Source of the DNA: Erythrocercus mccallii | Taxonomy: Eukaryota > Chordata > Aves > Passeriformes > Dicruridae | Direction: 5' to 3' | DNA length: 64,000 bases | Assembly: GCA_013397435.1 (NCBI GenBank) | Contig: VZRG01000006.1 | Location: 558,001-622,000, forward strand | In this document: piece by piece, positions 61,716 through 64,000 of the stretch | Layout: each line of letters opens with the position of its first letter | Position numbering within the stretch: position 1 is the stretch's first letter | The notes under the pieces: model-generated | Told to the model about the DNA's origin: nothing | Databases searched by the model: none | What the model saw: the letters and a program-made list of their open reading frames with translations, nothing else | Translations under genes and position numbers: made by a program

Positions 61716-63040
61716 CTGCAGGAAGGAAAAGAATGTTTTTCAAGAGTAATTTCTACCATATTTCAAACTCTGTCTGCAAGCATTCAAAGAACAATTCTGA
61801 TATGCAAAAATCCCCAAATCTTTTATAGTGCAAATAGATATTTGTGAGCCATCTCAAACAGCCACAGGACTCAGTCATGCTTATCTTAGTCTTTGGATAA
61901 TGACTGCTTAAAATATGTTTGAGTAATGAAGGCATTGTCAAAAATCAAGTCTATTCACAAAAGGTGCTTGAAAAGAAAATGATGCTCAAGTTATTGAATG
62001 CATTTTTCATTCTGAATAGTTTGTCAGACTATTTGCATCTTAGGGAGGGCATTGATTTTCTAGGTCGTTTTAAAACACGTTACTTTGTAAATATTTAAAG
62101 ATGCTAATTTTATATTCTTATCATAGAAACTAATTTTGGCCAACAATCTTTTAAAGCATCTTTGTTAATGAAGAGGTATTTTGAAATCTCTGCTGACTAC
62201 TTCACACCTTGTTTGGTGGTTTACACAGGTGCAGAGTGATATGTCGCAATCAAAGGAGAGTGATTTAACTTTTAAGGGTTTTTTTTTTTTGTTCCCTTTA
62301 CACAATTGTAATACATGAGAAACGTGTTTTCCATAAATGAAGATAGTAATTTTTATGACACAGAAACAGAGAATTTGTGTACAGATCATCTGCTTTCAAT
62401 GAGCAGCTCCTCCCTCCTGCACACAGTCTAAACAAAAATTATTTTTATATGGGATGTCTTAGTATGAGGGAATCAAACAAATTTGCATTTTGGAGGGTTT
62501 TTGTCACTTAGGTTCCCTTTAGATGTTATATCATCTTTGCTGTTATTAGTAAAAAATAAACTGTAAATCACAGCATGGAAGTGACTTCATAGTAAAAGTC
62601 CACTTTCTGAAAAAAATCACAAACATCGTATCTAGTTATCATCATAAGCTCCAGAGAATTAGAATTAAAGTATGTTTTATTAGCATACATAAAGCACATC
62701 AAGATCAAATGACCAATAAAGCTTTCATTTTTTTAATCTCTATCAAAAGAATTTCAAATCCTTTGGTATTTAAAATATACAGAGAATCCCAGACACTAAA
62801 ATGCTCAATTCTTTCAATATTGTTTCATGACCCTTTTCTTTAAGGTCAACATTTTCTTTAGAAATTTCTCTCTGAGGGTGAAACAAAGTCTTCAAAGCTA
62901 TCAAAGCTGTTGCTCTACATTAGTAAATTTATACTCTATAGGAAACAACTGAAAGTGGGTTGTTTTTTTCTCCATGACTGCCTAAATTGTAGATTTTATC
63001 AGATCATCACGTAAAAATTTGGCTATCTGTAAAGGATTGC

Positions 63041-63115
63041 TTAAATTAAAAAATTATACTATATATTATATGATTGTATTATACCATATTATAATATATC
63101 ATACACAATATAATC
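63041..63115. repeat. AT-rich low-complexity tract
   Basis: TATATTATA-type words with very little G or C over about 75 bases. Possible fragile or unwinding sequence; no gene. Confidence 0.8.
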
Positions 63116-63294
63116 TGTCATAAAGGAGTGCACAGGTTTCTTTGTAAATTGTATTCATGTTAGCACAATAATATTCACCTGCAGTCACTGGAATTATCTT
63201 GTTGACAACTTCTGTCACATAAAAAGTGAATTTAACTGAAGTGAAGGATTGCAGCATGATTTAGGTTTGCGAGGATTTAATCTCATTAAATCCC

Positions 63295-63660
63295 CTTTAA
63301 ATACGGGACTAACTGGAGTTCAATCCAGCCTCAAAGTAGGATCACATTGCTCCTTATCCCATCAGCTCTTGAAAGTCTCCAAGGCTGATGTTCAGTCACC
63401 TGAGCAGCCTGCTCGAGTGGTGCCCATAGGCACCCTTGTAGCAAAGATTATTTTCCTCTTGTCTAAACTGGAGTTTCCTTTCTGAACTTTTGGTCCATTC
63501 TATCTTTGACCACCCCTTGTCCTTCCACTGTGCTCCAGCAAGAATAATCTGCCCCAGTTTTTGCGGCTCCCTTTTGTGTATTCAAGCCTGCTATTTGATC
63601 CTCTTTGTCTGTCCTATTTTCTAGTCCTGTTTGCTCTTGCCTTTAAGCCAGGATTTAGGT
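63295..63660 (-). mobile_element. CR1 fragment (diverged)
   Basis: The plus strand follows the reverse complement of a CR1 element. GAAAGTCTCCAAGGCTGATG is followed by GAGCAGCCTGCTCGAGTG, GTAGCAAAGATTATTTTCCT, CTTGTCTAAACTGGAGTTTC, CACCCCTTGTCCTTCCACTG, TTTGCGGCTCCC and AAGCCTGCTATTTGATCC, in canonical order. It is diverged and coding-dead. The 78-codon plus frame at 63,249-63,485 lies on it and is not a host gene. Confidence 0.75.
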
Positions 63661-64000
63661 GTCAAACTGATCAATTCTGATCATGGCTGGTGTCCGTGAA
63701 GCAAGGCTTAGGACAGTGTGTGGGGCAGGAGGAAACAAGATTTTCTCTTTCATATACCAACAGCAATGGGGGATTTCTGAATCCAAGACTACGTGGGCAT
63801 GAAGCAGGAGAGAAAAAACCAACAGAGTTACCCAATCTGTGCACAAAAAGGCAGCTGCAGCAGACAAACTGAGTTAAACTTTCAGAGAGTAATTTTTAAA
63901 TATGTGTTTTAATTTATAATTGAGGGCTGCTGTTCATAGCACAAGAGGATGTATGAGTCCATGAATGAATACCTCACTGGAAATCTGGCCAACTTGGTGT

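Larger units (their letters stand above)
51350..63290. other. Non-coding DNA right of the CpG island
   Basis: No recognised protein in about 12 kb. It holds the T22 run and other simple tracts listed separately and two exon-like open segments on the minus strand (59.2 and 61.6 kb). If the rightward transcript exists this is its first intron. The 99-codon plus frame at 51,272-51,571 overlaps the proposed donor and shows no known domain. Confidence 0.5.

Noticed and set aside
1..64000. CRISPR arrays, operons, prophage or other prokaryotic systems, and tRNA/rRNA/snRNA genes
   Set aside because: No regularly spaced repeats, no dense gene order and no recognisable internal promoter or RNA landmarks were seen; the sequence is vertebrate in character.

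Overview
The window looks like nuclear DNA from a bird. It is AT-rich and carries at least six fragments of CR1 retrotransposons, the characteristic avian LINE. I recognised no mammalian-type SINE, L1 or bacterial gene organisation. I found no open reading frame that I recognise as a protein. The longest frames are either GC-driven inside a CpG island (226 and 139 codons), simple-sequence artefacts, or unremarkable by length for AT-rich DNA. The best reading is a large intron or intergenic desert around one strong promoter.

Layout: 1-16,500 is non-coding DNA with short tandem repeats, a T-rich tract near 12.1-12.2 kb and a small CpG cluster near 5.8 kb. At 16.54-17.52 kb there is a long, very decayed CR1-clade fossil on the minus strand. 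From 17.5 to 31.7 kb there is more non-coding DNA with several perfect or near-perfect tandem duplications and a GC-rich islet at 23.43-23.74 kb. At 31.71-31.84 kb an 18-base run of N separates two identical 39-base A-rich segments. Three CR1 fragments lie between 33.3 and 35.4 kb, a compound trinucleotide microsatellite at 36.4 kb, and the best-preserved CR1 3' end at 42.12-42.64 kb. A dense CpG island lies at 50.67-51.35 kb. From 51.35 kb to the end the DNA is non-coding apart from low-complexity tracts, another CR1 fragment at 63.3-63.66 kb and two unproven exon-like open segments at 59.2 and 61.6 kb.

The CpG island is the functional centre of the window. It has good 5' splice-site sequences on both flanks pointing outward, so it could drive divergent transcripts: one leftward, with a non-coding first exon and a 6-codon upstream ORF, and one rightward, with a TATA-like box. 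I cannot name the gene or genes. No coding exon that I can recognise follows in either direction, which fits long first introns.

I found no exciting new system. The most useful leads are the divergent promoter with its 15-base tandem repeat, the gap that may hide a roughly 70-base tandem duplication, the GC islets, and a few clustered homeodomain/AP-1/CRE sites that could be conserved enhancers. All of these rest on sequence reading alone. CR1 assignments come from remembered family consensus and their borders are approximate.
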